Origin: Deltaproteobacteria bacterium
Lineage (GTDB): Bacteria > JADJOY01
DNA length: 39,729 nt
Assembly: GCA_016713535.1 (NCBI GenBank)
Contig: JADJOY010000050.1
Coordinates: forward strand, 1-39,729
Reading direction: 5' to 3'
Shown piece by piece: positions 1 to 10,064 of this stretch (within the stretch, counting starts at the first letter, position 1; each line of letters starts with the position of its first letter). The translations under genes and the position numbers were made by a program. The notes beneath the pieces were generated by a model. It was not told the DNA's origin and searched no databases. It was given only the letters and a program-made list of their open reading frames with translations.

Positions 1-1590
1 GACGGCGCGGCCCGGCTGCCTTTCTTCGGCGCATGCCGTTCGCGGTCAAGGACAACATCGACGTGGCGGGATGCCCACCACCGCCGCATTGCCGGCGTTC
101 GCGTATCTGCCCGCGGTCACGGCGCCGGCGGTAGAGAAGGCGCTGCTCGACGCGGGCGCGATCCTGGTCGGCAAGACCAACCTCGGCCAGTTCGCCACCG
201 GGCTGGTGAGGACGCGCTCGCCGTACGGCGTGTGCCATAACGCGTTCGATCCGGGAGTACGTGGCCGGTGGCTCGAGCAGCGGCTCGGCGGCGGTGGCGG
301 TGGCGCGGCGGCTGGTGAGCTTCGCGCTCGGCACCGACACCGCAGGCTCAGGCCGAGGTCAGCGGCCTTCAACGACCTGGTCGGCTGGAAGCCGGCGCGC
401 GGGTCGGGTCGTACGCGGGGTCGTACCGGCGTGTCGCGGCCTCGACACCGCTGTCTCGGTGTTCCACCACCTCGTGCGCGGACGCCGCGCGCATCCTGCC
501 GGTGATCTCCGGGTTCGATCCCGACGATCCGTGGGCGCGCGCCGCGCCCGCTCCGCCGCCGCCACTCCGGGGCGACCTTTCGCTTCGGCATCCCGTCGGC
601 TCCGCCCGATGCGCTCTTCGACGATCCCGAGATGCAGGCGACGTGGAGCGCGCCTTGGCTCACCTCGAAGCGCTCGGCGGCGTCCCCGTGCGCGTCGACC
701 TCGCGCCGTTCCTCCAGGCCGCCGCGCTGCTCTCGGAAGGGGCGTGGGTGGCGGAGCGCTACGCCGCGGTCAGACCTTCATCATTGCCCCCTCGCAACAC
801 GTCGACCCGCGGTCGCGTCAGTCGTGCTCGGCGCGCGGCAGCTGCCCGCACGCGGTGTTCGAGACGATGCACCGGCTGCGCGCGCTCGCCCATCGCACCG
901 AACCGCCGTGGCGCGAGATCGACGCGCTCGTGGTCCCGACGACGCCCGGGATCCCGCGGGTGGACGAGGTGCTGGCGGATCCGATCGCACGCAACGCAGC
1001 TCGGCCGCTACACCAGCCCCGTGAAGAACCTCCTCGACCTCTGCGCGCTGGCACTTCCCGCAGGGTTCGTGCCCCGCGGCCTGCCATTCGGGGTCACGCT
1101 GGGTAGCGCCGCCGTTTCGCGACGAGGCGCTGCTCGCGCTCGGCGAGCGCTTCTGAGCAGACAGGGCGATCGAGCGCCGCGCGCCCCGGCCTCGCCGCGC
1201 GCACCTGCCCTGCCTGCTCGCGGTGGTGGGTGGTTACCATCTGAGCGGCGAGCCGCTCCACGAGTAAGCTCGTGGCGCTCGGCGCGCGGCGAGAGTGTGG
1301 AGCGGCCGGACCGAAAACCGAGCTACCGGCTCTACGCGCTCATACGTTACCAGCTTCGCCCAAGCCGGGGCTGGTGCGGGTCGCTGCGGATGGGTAACCA
1401 TCGAGGTCGAGGTCTACGCCCTCGCCCCCGCCGCGTCGTTCCGGCACCTTCGTGCGCCAGGTTCCGCAGCCGCTCGCGATCAGCAAGGTGAGCCTCGCCG
1501 GACGGAAGCCGGAGTGCCGGGATTCGTGTGCAGGCCACGCGGCGCTCGTGGGCGCCACCGACATCAGCGAGTGGGGCGGCTGGCGCGCGC
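1..1590 (+). pseudogene. atzF: Allophanate hydrolase, 5'-truncated and multiply frameshifted
   Basis: Allophanate hydrolase converts allophanate to ammonia and CO2, the second step of ATP-dependent urea breakdown and of s-triazine catabolism. All parts of the amidase-signature active site can be read, but in different frames: the catalytic Lys in MPFAVKDNID (near 31-60), the Ser-rich loop AGGSSSGSA (near 260-295) and the nucleophile region GTDTAGSG (near 330-350). The amidase part ends near 1157. From about 1225 to 1590 the AtzF-specific C-terminal domain can be pieced together (YRLYAL, VEVYALAPAA, VPQPLAISKVSLA, GATDISEWGGWRA). The C-terminal domain separates it from a generic amidase. At least eight frame changes are needed. 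Because motifs stay conserved across every break, sequence error is more likely than old decay, but a true pseudogene is possible. The 5' end lies outside the window. P-II and amt genes follow, consistent with ammonia supply. Confidence 0.82.
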
Positions 1591-2632
1591 CTGGCGCCAA
1601 CGAACGAGCAGGCTCGCGGGCACAGCCGCGCGCGTAGCGCAGGCCCGACGCCCCACGCCGTCGCTCGCGCCGAGCGCGATGAGTCGCGCTCTGCTGCGCT
1701 CGGCTGCGCCGAAGCATGACGCCATCGAAGCGTTCCCGCTGGGTCGTTCACTGACGCCGCGTGGGCCCGGCGACGGGGATGGAACCCCACGTCTGCAATT
1801 TTCGTGAGCGCAGGGGCTCCGTCCCCGCGTCGCGTCGCTCTCTCTCGAGCGCTTCACCTGCTCGTCGTGGGCGTCGCCGCCTCGATTGGTTCCATGGGGC
1901 CGCCCTTGGTGCGGCGGGACCAAGCGCCGCGCCCCGGCGCTTCGTGGAGTCCGCAGAGGTTCTCGAGTGATTCCGCGACGCGCGTTGCGGCGATCGACGA
2001 GCCGCGGTGCTGGCACCGCGTCTGCACAGTGATCCGCTCGCGACGGAGCCTTCGCTCCGAACGAGTCGAGCCGCAACTCCGCGATGGCTTCCGCTTCCTC
2101 TCCACCGGCCACGACCGCCGCGCCGCGCTGCTGGTGCTGGTGCTGTGCGTGGGCATCGCCGGCGCGGTCATCCCGCTCGATCGTCCGTACGCCCGCACCG
2201 CGGCGTTCGGCTCTCGTGCCAGCGTGGGCGGTGTCGGGCGTGCTCTCGCACGTCGGCGCGCGCGGCGGCCTCCACACCGCGGCGCTCGGCCGCGGCGCCG
2301 CCACTCGCGACGCTGTGACCCACGCGCTCGAGTCGGTGCGCGCGAGCCGCGCTGCGCCGCTCGGCGCGTCGTCGTTCGAGACTTCGCCGAGCTCTCGGCA
2401 GTCGCGATCCGCGCCCGCGGTCGCGAGCCTCGACAATGTTACCGTTCGCGTGTCGAGCGCCGCAGGCACGCGCCGCCTCCGCGCGTCTGACCGCCCGCCG
2501 GACCCGCCTGCGCATCGTCGCCGGCCGTTCGATTCCACGCCCAGCGTAGGCCGCTGGATCACCCGAGATCCTTCGTCGCGGCCCGACCCGCCACGGCGAG
2601 TGGACCCCAGGACCGTCCGTAGAGGAGGAACC
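1591..2632. other. Unassigned 1-kb stretch between atzF and P-II
   Basis: I see no convincing gene. Open frames on both strands are Arg/Ala/Pro-rich and look like GC-driven shadows. A hydrophobic stretch (RRAALLVLVLCVGIAGAVI, near 2115-2175 on the + strand) could be a membrane helix of a gene broken by indels like its neighbours, but no family motif supports one. A degenerate copy of the dispersed palindromic repeat lies at about 1735-1835. Confidence 0.4.
1735..1835 (+). repeat. Degenerate copy of the dispersed multi-hairpin repeat
   Basis: The segment CCGCGTGGGCCCGGCGACGG followed by GGATGGAACCCC (about 1757-1789) matches the unit of the tandem array at 30.3-30.9 kb almost base for base. 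After a diverged spacer comes GCAGGGGCTCCGTCCCCGCG (about 1810-1830), matching the second GC hairpin of that unit. Orientation is the same as in the array. The middle TACGAG/CTCGTA hairpin is lost. Confidence 0.7.
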
Positions 2633-2975
2633 GTGAAAGAGCGAATCGAAGCGATCCGTGGAAGCCCTTCAAGCTGGACGAGGTGCGGGAGGGTCCTGAC
2701 ACAGCTCAGCGTGTCGGAATGACCGTGTCCGAGGTGCGCAGGTTCCGGTGCATAGAAGGGCACACCGAAACCTATCGAGGAGCCGGAGTACCGGATCGAC
2801 CTGATCCCGAAGGCGAAGATCGAGGTGATCGTCGCCGACGAGCGCGTCAGGGATCGTGACGGCCATCCTACCGCCGCCGCGCGCACCGGCACCATCGGCG
2901 ACGGAAAGATCTTCGTCACGCCCGTCGACGAAGCGGTGCGCATCCGCACCGGCGAAACCGGCAACCAGGCACTGG
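2633..2975 (+). pseudogene. P-II nitrogen regulatory protein (GlnK-like, copy 1), frameshifted
   Basis: P-II proteins are trimeric sensors of 2-oxoglutarate, ATP/ADP and, through uridylylation, glutamine. A GTG start at 2633 follows a strong Shine-Dalgarno (agaggagg). The expected family sequence can be read across several frames: RIEAI, PFKLDEVRE, the T-loop segment [22 protein letters not shown], the signature [16 protein letters not shown] and the C-terminal VRIRTGETG. At least five indels are needed, and the normal stop after the last motif is missing. The gene lies about 50 bp before amt copy 1, the usual glnK-amtB order, so its likely partner is that channel. It is very similar to copy 2 at 7013. 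Not translatable as written; whether this is error or decay cannot be decided from the sequence alone. Confidence 0.85.
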
Positions 2976-3028
2976 AACCACGAGCAGCCGATCGAGGCGG
3001 AACCGCCTCGATCCGCGAGGGAGCACCG

Positions 3029-4734
3029 ATGAAAAGGTTCGTATCCGTTCGTTGCATGACGTCCGCGCTGCTCGCGGCTGTCGCGCTCGCGATGCACGCG
3101 AGCGCGGTGCCGCGCAGGGAGCCCGAGGCCGCTGGTAACCGGCAGCGGAAGCCGCGGCGCTGCGCCCGCGCTGCCGGCCTACTTCTCCGGCGCGAGCGCC
3201 GATCCGGCGAAACCACGTGGGCCCGATCCGACGGGCGCCGCGGGCGCGTGTGTGGGCGACTCCGCCGGCGACGCCAAGGGCGACGCGCCGTCGAGCTAGG
3301 CCTCTCCGATCTCTACGACCGCGTGGCCCACAACCTGTTCTCGATCAACATGGGTGGACCGCTCACCCGGCTTCCTGGTGATGTGCTGCAGGCCGGCTTC
3401 ATGTACCGTGGAGCCGGTCTGTGCCGCGCGAAGAACGCGGCCCACACCTCGGCCATGAACCTGATGATCTACCCGCTCGGCTGTCTCGCCTTCTGGGCCT
3501 ACGGCTTCGCGATCGGCTGGGGAACTGGTTCAACGGCCCGGTCGCGCCAGGCTGGACTCGTCCCTCGGACCGGGCACGTCCGTGCTGAACGGCGGCCTCG
3601 ACTCGGCGCGACGGGCACGGGCGCCTTCGGTACGGCCTCCCCGGCACCAAGGGCTTCTTCTCTCATGTCGTCGGTCGGCGACGTGAGCGTCCTGGCGCTC
3701 TTCTTCTTCATGATGGTGTTCATGGACACCACGGCCACCATCCCCACCGGCGCCATGGCGGAGCGCTGGTCGTGGAAGAACTTCTGCTTGTTCGGCCTGT
3801 GGGTGGCGATTCCCTACTGCGTCTACGCGAACTGGGTGTGGGGCGGCGGCTGGCTCGCGCAGTCGGGCCTGAACTGGGGTTTCGGCCACGGCGCCGTGGA
3901 CTTCGCGGGATCGGGGTGGTCCACGCGATGGGCGGCTTCATCAGCCTCGCGGGCGCGATCGTCATCGGGCCGCGCATCGGCAAGTTCGTGAACGGCAAGC
4001 CGCAGGCGATCCCGGCGCACGACATCCCCGCGGTGGTGCTCGGGACGTTCATCCTGTGCTTCGGCTGGTTCGGCTTCAATCCCGGCTCGACGCTCTCCGG
4101 CACCGACCTGCGCATCAGCTACGTGATCGTCAACACGATGCTCGCCGGCATCATGGGCGCGATCGCGTCCATGGTGACGCTGCAGGCCAAGGGGCTCAAG
4201 CCCGACCCCTCGATGATGTGCAACGGCATGCTCGCCGGGCTGGTGGCCATCACGGCCCCGTGTGCGTTCGTCGACCCGTGGGCGGCGGCCGTGATCGGCG
4301 GCATCGCCGGCGTGGTGGTGGTGTTCAGCGTGTTCTTCTGGGGGAACCGCCGGTATCGACGACCCCGTCGGCGCGATCTCGGTACACGGCATCAACGGCC
4401 TGTGGGGCGTCATCTCGGTGGGAATCTTCGCCACCGGACAGTACGGCGCGGGCTGGAACGGCGTGGTGCGCCCCGGATGGTCGAGAAGTACGGCTCGGAC
4501 GGCGTGCGCGGCCTCCTCTACGGCGACATCTCGCAGCTCTGGGCGCAGCTCCTCAACGCAGCGGTGGTCGCGGTGTTCGGCTTCGTCATGGCGTACGTGT
4601 GGTTCAAGATCAGCGACAAGATCACTCCGATCCGTGTCTCGAAGGAGACGGAGCTCCAGGGCCTCGACGGCCCCGAGATGGGCGCGCTCGCCTATCCGGA
4701 CTTCCCGATCCACAGCGGTCCGCGTTTTGGTTGA
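3029..4734 (+). pseudogene. amt: Ammonium transporter Amt (copy 1), frameshifted
   Basis: Amt/MEP/Rh channel conducting ammonium across the inner membrane. An ATG at 3029 behind gagggagc opens a signal-like N-terminus (MKRFVSVRCMTSALLAAVAL). Family motifs then run in order through changing frames: AGLCRAKNAAHTSAMN (about 3413-3460), MVFMDTTATIPTGAMAERW (about 3714-3770), VVHAMGG with the first pore His (about 3915-3935), CFGWFGFNPGSTLSGT (about 4060-4110) and VHGINGLWGV with the second pore His (about 4383-4412). The frame from 4490 to the stop at 4734 is open. At least six indels lie between 3100 and 4490. It differs clearly from Amt copy 2, so the pair is not a recent duplication of the channel. 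A P-II gene precedes it and a strong hairpin follows at 4755. Confidence 0.85.
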
Positions 4735-4754
4735 TTTCTTCCGGTAGGTGAGCT

Positions 4755-4788
4755 CGAAGGGCCGGTCCCGGATGGGGCCGGCCCTTCG
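4755..4788 (+). terminator. Hairpin terminator after amt copy 1
   Basis: GAAGGGCCGG (4756-4765) pairs perfectly with CCGGCCCTTC (4778-4787), and the inner TCCC/GGGG extends the stem around a GGAT loop. There is no clear U-tract. It lies between the amt stop and the next start, where a terminator or attenuator is expected. Confidence 0.6.
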
Positions 4789-4805
4789 CACGAGAGGGGG
4801 GCGAG

Positions 4806-6131
4806 ATGATCACGGACGTGCCGCTGTGGACCGTGGTTCCCTTCGTGGGGATGCTGCTCAGCATCGCGCTCTTCCCGCTCTTCGAGCCCCACCGGTGGGA
4901 GAGCAATCGCACCAAGGCGCTGGTTTCGGCGGCGTGGTCGGCGCCGGTGCTCCTCTATTTCTTGCTCGGGCACGGCGCCGCCGGCGCCCACGAGCTCCTC
5001 GACAAGGGCAAGGACTACACCTCGTTCATCGTGCTGCTCGGCACGCTGTTCGTGATCACCGGCGGCATCCACGTGCGCGGCTCGCTGGCGGGGACGCCGC
5101 TCGTCAACACCGCGATCCTCGCCCTGGGGGGCTGCCTGGCGAGCGTGATCGGCACCACCGGCGCCTCCGCGGTGCTGATCCGGCCGATCCTGCGCGCCAA
5201 CGTGTCGCGCGAGCGTACCCAGCACATCGTGGTGTTCTTCATCTTCGTCGTGTCGAACTGCGGCGGGCTGCTCACGCCGCTCGGCGACCCGCCGCTCTTC
5301 CTGGGCTTCCTGCGCGGCGTGCCGTTCACCTGGACGCTTCAGCTCTGGAAGCAATGGCTCTTCGTGAACGGCGCCTTGCTGGTCATCTTCAACGTCTGGG
5401 ACCAGATCGTCCTCGACCGCGAGGAGCGCGAGCGCCCCGGCTCGCAGCTCGAGGAGGTGATGAAGCACGAGCCGCTCCGGGTGTACGGGCTCGTGAACGT
5501 GTGGTTCCTCCTGGCGGTGATCGCGATCATCTTCTGCGCCGGGCAGGGGATCGGGAACGGCGGCCACCCGTGGCCGTTCGGCCTCCAGGAGGGGCTCATG
5601 CTCACGGCGGGCGCCGCGGCGTGGGTGGCGTCGGGGCCGCACAACCGGCTCGAGAATCGCTTCACCTTCGGGCCGATGGCGGAGGTCGCGATCCTGTTCG
5701 CCGCGATCTTCATCACCATGACGCCGGCGCTGCTCACGTTGAATGCAAGCGCCGCGAAGCTCGGCCTCTCCGAGCCGTGGCGGCTCTTCTGGGCCTCGGG
5801 AGTGCTTTCGAGCTTCCTCGACAACGCGCCCACCTACCTCACGTTCGCGGCGTCGTCGGTGGGACGCGCCGGAGTGCCGCTCGAGGGGCGCTACCTCGGC
5901 GAGCTCCTGGCCCAGGGACCGAGCTGGGGCGTCGAGCTGGCCGCGATCTCGTGCGGCGCGGTGTTCATGGGCGCCAACAGCTACATCGGTAACGGCCCCA
6001 ACTTCATGGTCAAGGCGATCGCCGAGGAGAACGGCGTGCACATGCCGAGCTTCTTCGGCTACATGGCCTACTCGATGGGGATCCTGGTGCCGCTCTTCGT
6101 GATCGTGACGCTGCTCTTCTTCCGCGGCTGA
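4806..6131 (+). CDS. ArsB/NhaD-superfamily ion transporter (CitMHS-type sodium:proton antiporter-like)
   Basis: The 441-residue integral membrane protein has about eleven hydrophobic segments and belongs to the ion transporter superfamily that includes NhaD Na+/H+ antiporters and CitMHS citrate carriers. Diagnostic parts are the first re-entrant half (GTTGASAVLIRPILRAN, then FIFVVSNCGGLLTPLGDPP) and the second half (SSFLDNAPTYLTF, then CGAVFMGANSYIGNGPNFM), the repeated pattern of this fold. The ATG at 4806 follows gaggggggcgag. The frame is fully intact although both flanking amt loci are broken. It lies between two P-II/Amt pairs. Exchange of Na+ or H+ to balance ammonium or carboxylate uptake is a reasonable inference, but the substrate cannot be read from the sequence. 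Confidence 0.8.
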   Translation: MITDVPLWTVVPFVGMLLSIALFPLFEPHRWESNRTKALVSAAWSAPVLLYFLLGHGAAGAHELLDKGKDYTSFIVLLGTLFVITGGIHVRGSLAGTPLVNTAILALGGCLASVIGTTGASAVLIRPILRANVSRERTQHIVVFFIFVVSNCGGLLTPLGDPPLFLGFLRGVPFTWTLQLWKQWLFVNGALLVIFNVWDQIVLDREERERPGSQLEEVMKHEPLRVYGLVNVWFLLAVIAIIFCAGQGIGNGGHPWPFGLQEGLMLTAGAAAWVASGPHNRLENRFTFGPMAEVAILFAAIFITMTPALLTLNASAAKLGLSEPWRLFWASGVLSSFLDNAPTYLTFAASSVGRAGVPLEGRYLGELLAQGPSWGVELAAISCGAVFMGANSYIGNGPNFMVKAIAEENGVHMPSFFGYMAYSMGILVPLFVIVTLLFFRG

Positions 6132-7012
6132 TCCTTCTCGCGCTCCGCGCCGCCGCCGCTGGCGCGATCCTCGGGGAGGGGAGCTCGCGGCTCGTCCGGA
6201 AGGACACGACGAGCATCGCGAGATGCCCTTCATGCTCCCGGCTCGACAGCGCCAGACCGCCACCCGACAGACGATCTCGCCCGCGCGCGGCGTTGCGGGC
6301 GTGAGATCCGAGGCGGCGTGGGCGGTGGGTGCATCGAGCGCGGCGGTGCCCGGGCGCCAGGGCTGGCGCCGGGGTGCCGCGCGGCTCGCGCGGGCACCGC
6401 ACCGCCTGGCGAGCCTCGGGCTCGCGCTGGTCGTGCTCGGCGCGACGGCGCTCGCTCCGCGCTCGCGGCCGACCTCGTGGGCGAGCCGTTCAGCGTCCCG
6501 CGCTCGGTGACGAGCGGCGGGCGTGGCCACGACGACGGCCACCTCGAGAGCGGTGCCCACTCGCGCTCGGCGGACCGGTCCCTGACCTGGGCGAGCGCGG
6601 GCGACCGCGAGCGCGCCGTCGAGTCGTTCCGCGCCGCGCGCAAGACCGGACCCCACGCGCCGACGCGGGTGGCGTCGCTCGGCCCCGCGGGCCTGTGCGT
6701 CGCCGGCGTACGCGACGTGCTGCGACCCGGCACTGCCGGGTCCGGGCGCGTCCGAGCGCTCGTCCGCTCGCTCGGCGCCGCCCCGCGCGGGCCGCCCGCC
6801 CAGCGCTTTTGATCCCCGAGAGCAAGACTCAGCGCGCGTCTGACGCGTCCCGCGCCCGAGTGGGGGGCCGGTTCCCTGGAGGCTTGCCCGCCGCGGATTG
6901 CGCCCAGACACGCACCAACACGACCCGAGGTGAGGCCGGCCGCCCGAGGCGCGGGCGCCGCCGCTACCCGCGGTCGACGAGGCGGCGCGCGCGAGCGCAC
7001 CGAGGAGACGAC
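6132..7012. other. 880-bp stretch with no assignable gene
   Basis: No open frame here shows a recognisable domain. A signal-peptide-like run (LASLGLALVVLGATALA) near 6410-6460 continues after a frame change as AADLVGEPFS, which might be the start of an exported protein or porin broken by indels; this is weak. A long imperfect hairpin lies at 6343-6380: GGCGCCAG/CTGGCGCC with a 2-nt loop, extended by nine further pairs (two of them G-T) past a G/G mismatch. Confidence 0.35.
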
Positions 7013-7345
<333 letters not shown>

Positions 7346-7347
<2 letters not shown>

Positions 7348-7380
7348 CCCACTCACATCCGACCGACCCGTGAGTGGGTC
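7346..7380 (+). promoter_or_regulatory. Perfect 11-bp hairpin between glnK copy 2 and amt copy 2
   Basis: GACCCACTCAC (7346-7356) and GTGAGTGGGTC (7370-7380) are exact inverted repeats around a 13-nt loop. The left arm starts inside the written stop codon of the P-II gene. No U-tract follows; the amt ribosome-binding site (caggagcag) lies just downstream. It could attenuate or process the glnK-amtB transcript, or set different expression of the two genes. Confidence 0.6.
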
Positions 7381-7401
7381 GCGTCGAGTCAGGAGCAGAC
7401 C

Positions 7402-8890
7402 ATGTCGAAGTTCTCGTTCCGACCGCTCTTCGCGAGCTTGGCCGTCGCGGGCGCGATCCTGGCGCTCTTCTCGTGTCCGTCGCGCGCGCAGGACGGCGCC
7501 GCCGAAGCGGCCGCCGCGCCAGCCGCGGCGACCCCTACCGATCCCAGCCTCGAGCAGCGCATCGCCGATCTCGAGGCGTACGTGAACAATGCCGGCCGCG
7601 TCGCCGACACCGACGCCACCGTGGCCTCGAAGGTGTCGGGCGCCGGGCCCGGTCACAACGGCTGGATGATGACCTGCGCGGCGCTGGTGCTGTTCATGAC
7701 GCTGCCGGGGCTCGCGCTCTTCTACGGCGGGCTGGTGCGCACCAAGAACGTGCTCTCGGTGCTCGCGCAGTGCCTCGGCATCGCGGGGCTGGTGACGATC
7801 CTGTGGTGGGCGGTCGGCTACAGCCTGGTGTTCGCGAAGGGGAGCCCCTTCCTCGGTGGGCTCACCTACAAGTTCTTGGCCGGGGGTGAGCTCGCTGCCC
7901 AACACCGCGTATTCGTACTGGGTGTCGCAGAACGTCTTCTCGATGTACCAGATGATGTTCGCGATCATCACGCCCGCGCTGATCATCGGCGCCATCGCCG
8001 AGCGCATGAAGTTCCCGGCGATCCTGGCGTTCGTGACGGGCTGGATGTTCCTCGTGTACTTCCCGCTCGCGCACATGGTGTGGGGCGCGGACGGCTTCAT
8101 GAACGGCGTCTGGAACTCGTCCGCCACCATCAAGGCGATCGACTTCGCGGGCGGCACCGTGGTGCACATGTCGTCGGGCTGGTCGGCGCTGGTGCTGTGC
8201 CTGATCCTCGGACCGCGCATTGGCTTCCGCAAGGACGCGATGCTGCCGCACAGCATGGTGCTGTGCATGGTCGGCACCGGCATGCTGTGGGTCGGCTGGT
8301 ACGGCTTCAACGCCGGCAGCGCGGTGGCGGCGGACGGTGTGGCGGCGAACGCGTTCGCGACCACGACGATCGCGGCGGCGGTGGCGGCCTTCACCTGGGG
8401 CGTCGCCGAGTACATCGAGAAGGGGAAGCCGAGCGTGCTCGGCTTCTGCTCGGGCGCCGTGGCCGGGCTGGTCGTGGTGACACCCGCGTGCGGCTTCATC
8501 ACCACCACCTCGGCGGTCATCGTCGGCATCCTCGCCGGGCTGGTGCCGTTCTTCGCGTGCACCAAGCTCAAGGCCAAGCTCGGCTACGACGACGCCCTCG
8601 ACACCTTCGGCGTCCACGCCGTGGGCGGCACCCTCGGCGCCTTGCTGACCGGCATCTTCGCCGACATCGAGGCCAACCCGAACCTCGCCACGAACCTGAA
8701 GGACCTGGTGGGGAACGGGCTCTGGATCGAGCAGCTCAAGGCGATGGTGCTCACGATCGTGATGTCGGTGGTGGCCACGGCCGTCCTCGGCCTCGTCATC
8801 AAGGCGACCATCGGTCTGCGCCCGAACGAGGAGAACGAGCGCATCGGGCTCGACCTCGCGGAGCACGGCGAGGCCGGCTACAACTACTGA
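7402..8890 (+). CDS. amt: Ammonium transporter Amt (copy 2), one frameshift
   Basis: The ATG at 7402 follows caggagcagacc. The protein has a cleavable-looking signal peptide (hydrophobic residues about 10-28, ending at SRAQDG), then a short periplasmic stretch with a helical LEQRIADLEAYVNNA segment, then the Amt domain: LFYGGLVRTKNVLSVL, MMFAIITPALIIGAIAER, VVHMSSGWSALV with the first pore His, GWYGFNAGSAVAADG, and FGVHAVGGTLGALLTGIF with the second pore His. The cytoplasmic tail ends near EHGEAGYNY. One extra G in a G run near 7885 shifts the frame; removing it joins FLAG to VSSLPNTAYSYWVSQN. About 496 residues, normal for Amt with a leader. It pairs with the P-II gene upstream and is followed by a strong terminator. 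It is of a different subtype from copy 1. Confidence 0.92.
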
Positions 8891-8911
8891 CGGACGTACC
8901 GGAGTCACGCG

Positions 8912-8944
8912 ACGCCCCGCCGAGGACGGACCTCGGCGGGGCGT
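8912..8944 (+). terminator. Strong hairpin terminator after amt copy 2
   Basis: A perfect 14-bp stem (8912-8925 with 8931-8944) closes a 5-nt ACGGA loop 21 bases after the amt stop codon. Only a short T run follows, as is common in high-GC genomes. Confidence 0.75.
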
Positions 8945-9630
8945 TCGCTCGTCGGGCGGCGCGGATCAGCCCGCCTCGTTCACGAGGCCTTCTCCTGCGG
9001 CCGCTGATCGTCGGCATCCGCGGGCGTGATCAGGGCCGTCGGCCCTCGAGCAACGCTCGACCGCGCCTGCGGACCTCGACGCAAGCGTCCACCCGCATCC
9101 GCTCGACGGCCCCGCCTCGGACGGCCCGCCTCCCGGCGGGCCGGAGGCGCGGGTTCGGAGTGGCGCGCGACCGGTCGGTGGGGGCGGCGGCGTGCCCTCG
9201 CGAGCCTTGCGGGCGATTTCGTGCGACCTAGGGGCCATTTTTGCCGGAATTCGCCGCAATCGGCGAACGGTCTGAAAGCAAAAAGTGACAGTTTTCAATG
9301 GCGTAAAGTGATGTAATTAAATGGCGAATCGTGTGTAATTCCACTGGCAAAGTGTGTAATTTTGGAAGGCCGCCGTGTCTCGCCACTCCGCCGGTGGACA
9401 CGCCCTCCACACGGCCGCGCTCGCAGCCTTCGTTGCACAGGGACCGAAGCCTCGCCCTCCGCGGGACGCTGCGCCCGGACGGGTCGAGGTCATCGCGGCG
9501 CGGGCCGCGAGGATGGCGCGTTCCCACGGGTTGCTGGCCACACTGGCTGCAACTCGTCGAGAGCGCTCGCCTCGGCGCAGAGCACGACGATGGGGCCGGC
9601 CCTGACCGACCTCCCCTCGAGAGGAGCTTC
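8945..9630. other. Gene-poor stretch with AT-rich insert
   Basis: No gene is supported between the amt terminator and the small gene at 9631. GC falls sharply at about 9230-9370, where an iterated motif sits (separate entry). The rest is high-GC with no recognisable coding or RNA feature. Confidence 0.5.
9282..9370 (+). mobile_element. Four iterated motifs resembling an IS21-type transposon end (remnant)
   Basis: Four imperfect units of about 22 bp start at 9282, 9305, 9327 and 9349. They share the pattern (A)AAGTGnnnTAATT-n4-TGGC; for example AAAGTGATGTAATTAAATGG and AAAGTGTGTAATTTTGGAAG. Multiple terminal transposase-binding repeats with alternating GTG, T-rich and GGC blocks are typical of IS21-family ends. 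No istA/istB genes and no opposite end are visible, so this would be a solo end or remnant. The local AT content is unlike the rest of the window. A regulatory site array is the alternative. Confidence 0.45.
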
Positions 9631-9924
9631 ATGAACGCGACCGACCTGGCGATGGCGGTGGTCAACCGGATGCTCGCGCAGCCCGGGTTCGTGGCGACGG
9701 AGCCGGCGACGCGCGTGCTGATCGCGGAGATCACCGTGGCGATCGCTCGCGCCCAGCTCGAGGCCCAGCGCGAGGTGTGGCAGGCACTCGCCGACCTGGC
9801 GTCGCCGAAGGTCGCCGACGCCGACGAGGCGCTGGTTCACCTGCGCGAGGCCGAGGCCACGTTGCTGGCCCTCAAGCTCACCTCGCCAGGGCCAGAGCCG
9901 GACCCGCCCGAAGCGCAGGGTTGA
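9631..9924 (+). CDS. Small hypothetical helical protein
   Basis: A 97-residue soluble protein. The ATG at 9631 has a well-placed Shine-Dalgarno (gagaggagctt). It is strongly alpha-helical in character, with heptad-like spacing in AEITVAIARAQLEAQREVW and in the stretch about residues 60-80, and ends in a Pro-rich tail (SPGPEPDPPEAQ). There are no cysteines, no signal peptide and no recognised domain. It lies in a gene-poor stretch after the IS-like remnant with no close operon partner. Codon use (G/C in third positions) supports real coding. Function unknown. Confidence 0.6.
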   Translation: MNATDLAMAVVNRMLAQPGFVATEPATRVLIAEITVAIARAQLEAQREVWQALADLASPKVADADEALVHLREAEATLLALKLTSPGPEPDPPEAQG

Positions 9925-10064
9925 GAGCCGCGGGTGCGAACCAGCGGCGTGCCGCGGCCGCTCCGAGCCTCCGGGTGCCCTGACGAATGCGCCGTTCGGC
10001 GACGGTGCACTACGATTCGCCGCATTCGCGTCGAGGAGGCCGGTGCTGGCTGGCAAGGGTGCGC

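Noticed and set aside
1564-3216. 550-codon open frame on the - strand
   Set aside because: Arg/Ser/Ala-rich, no domain, and antisense to the P-II copy 1 and amt signals; a GC-driven shadow frame.
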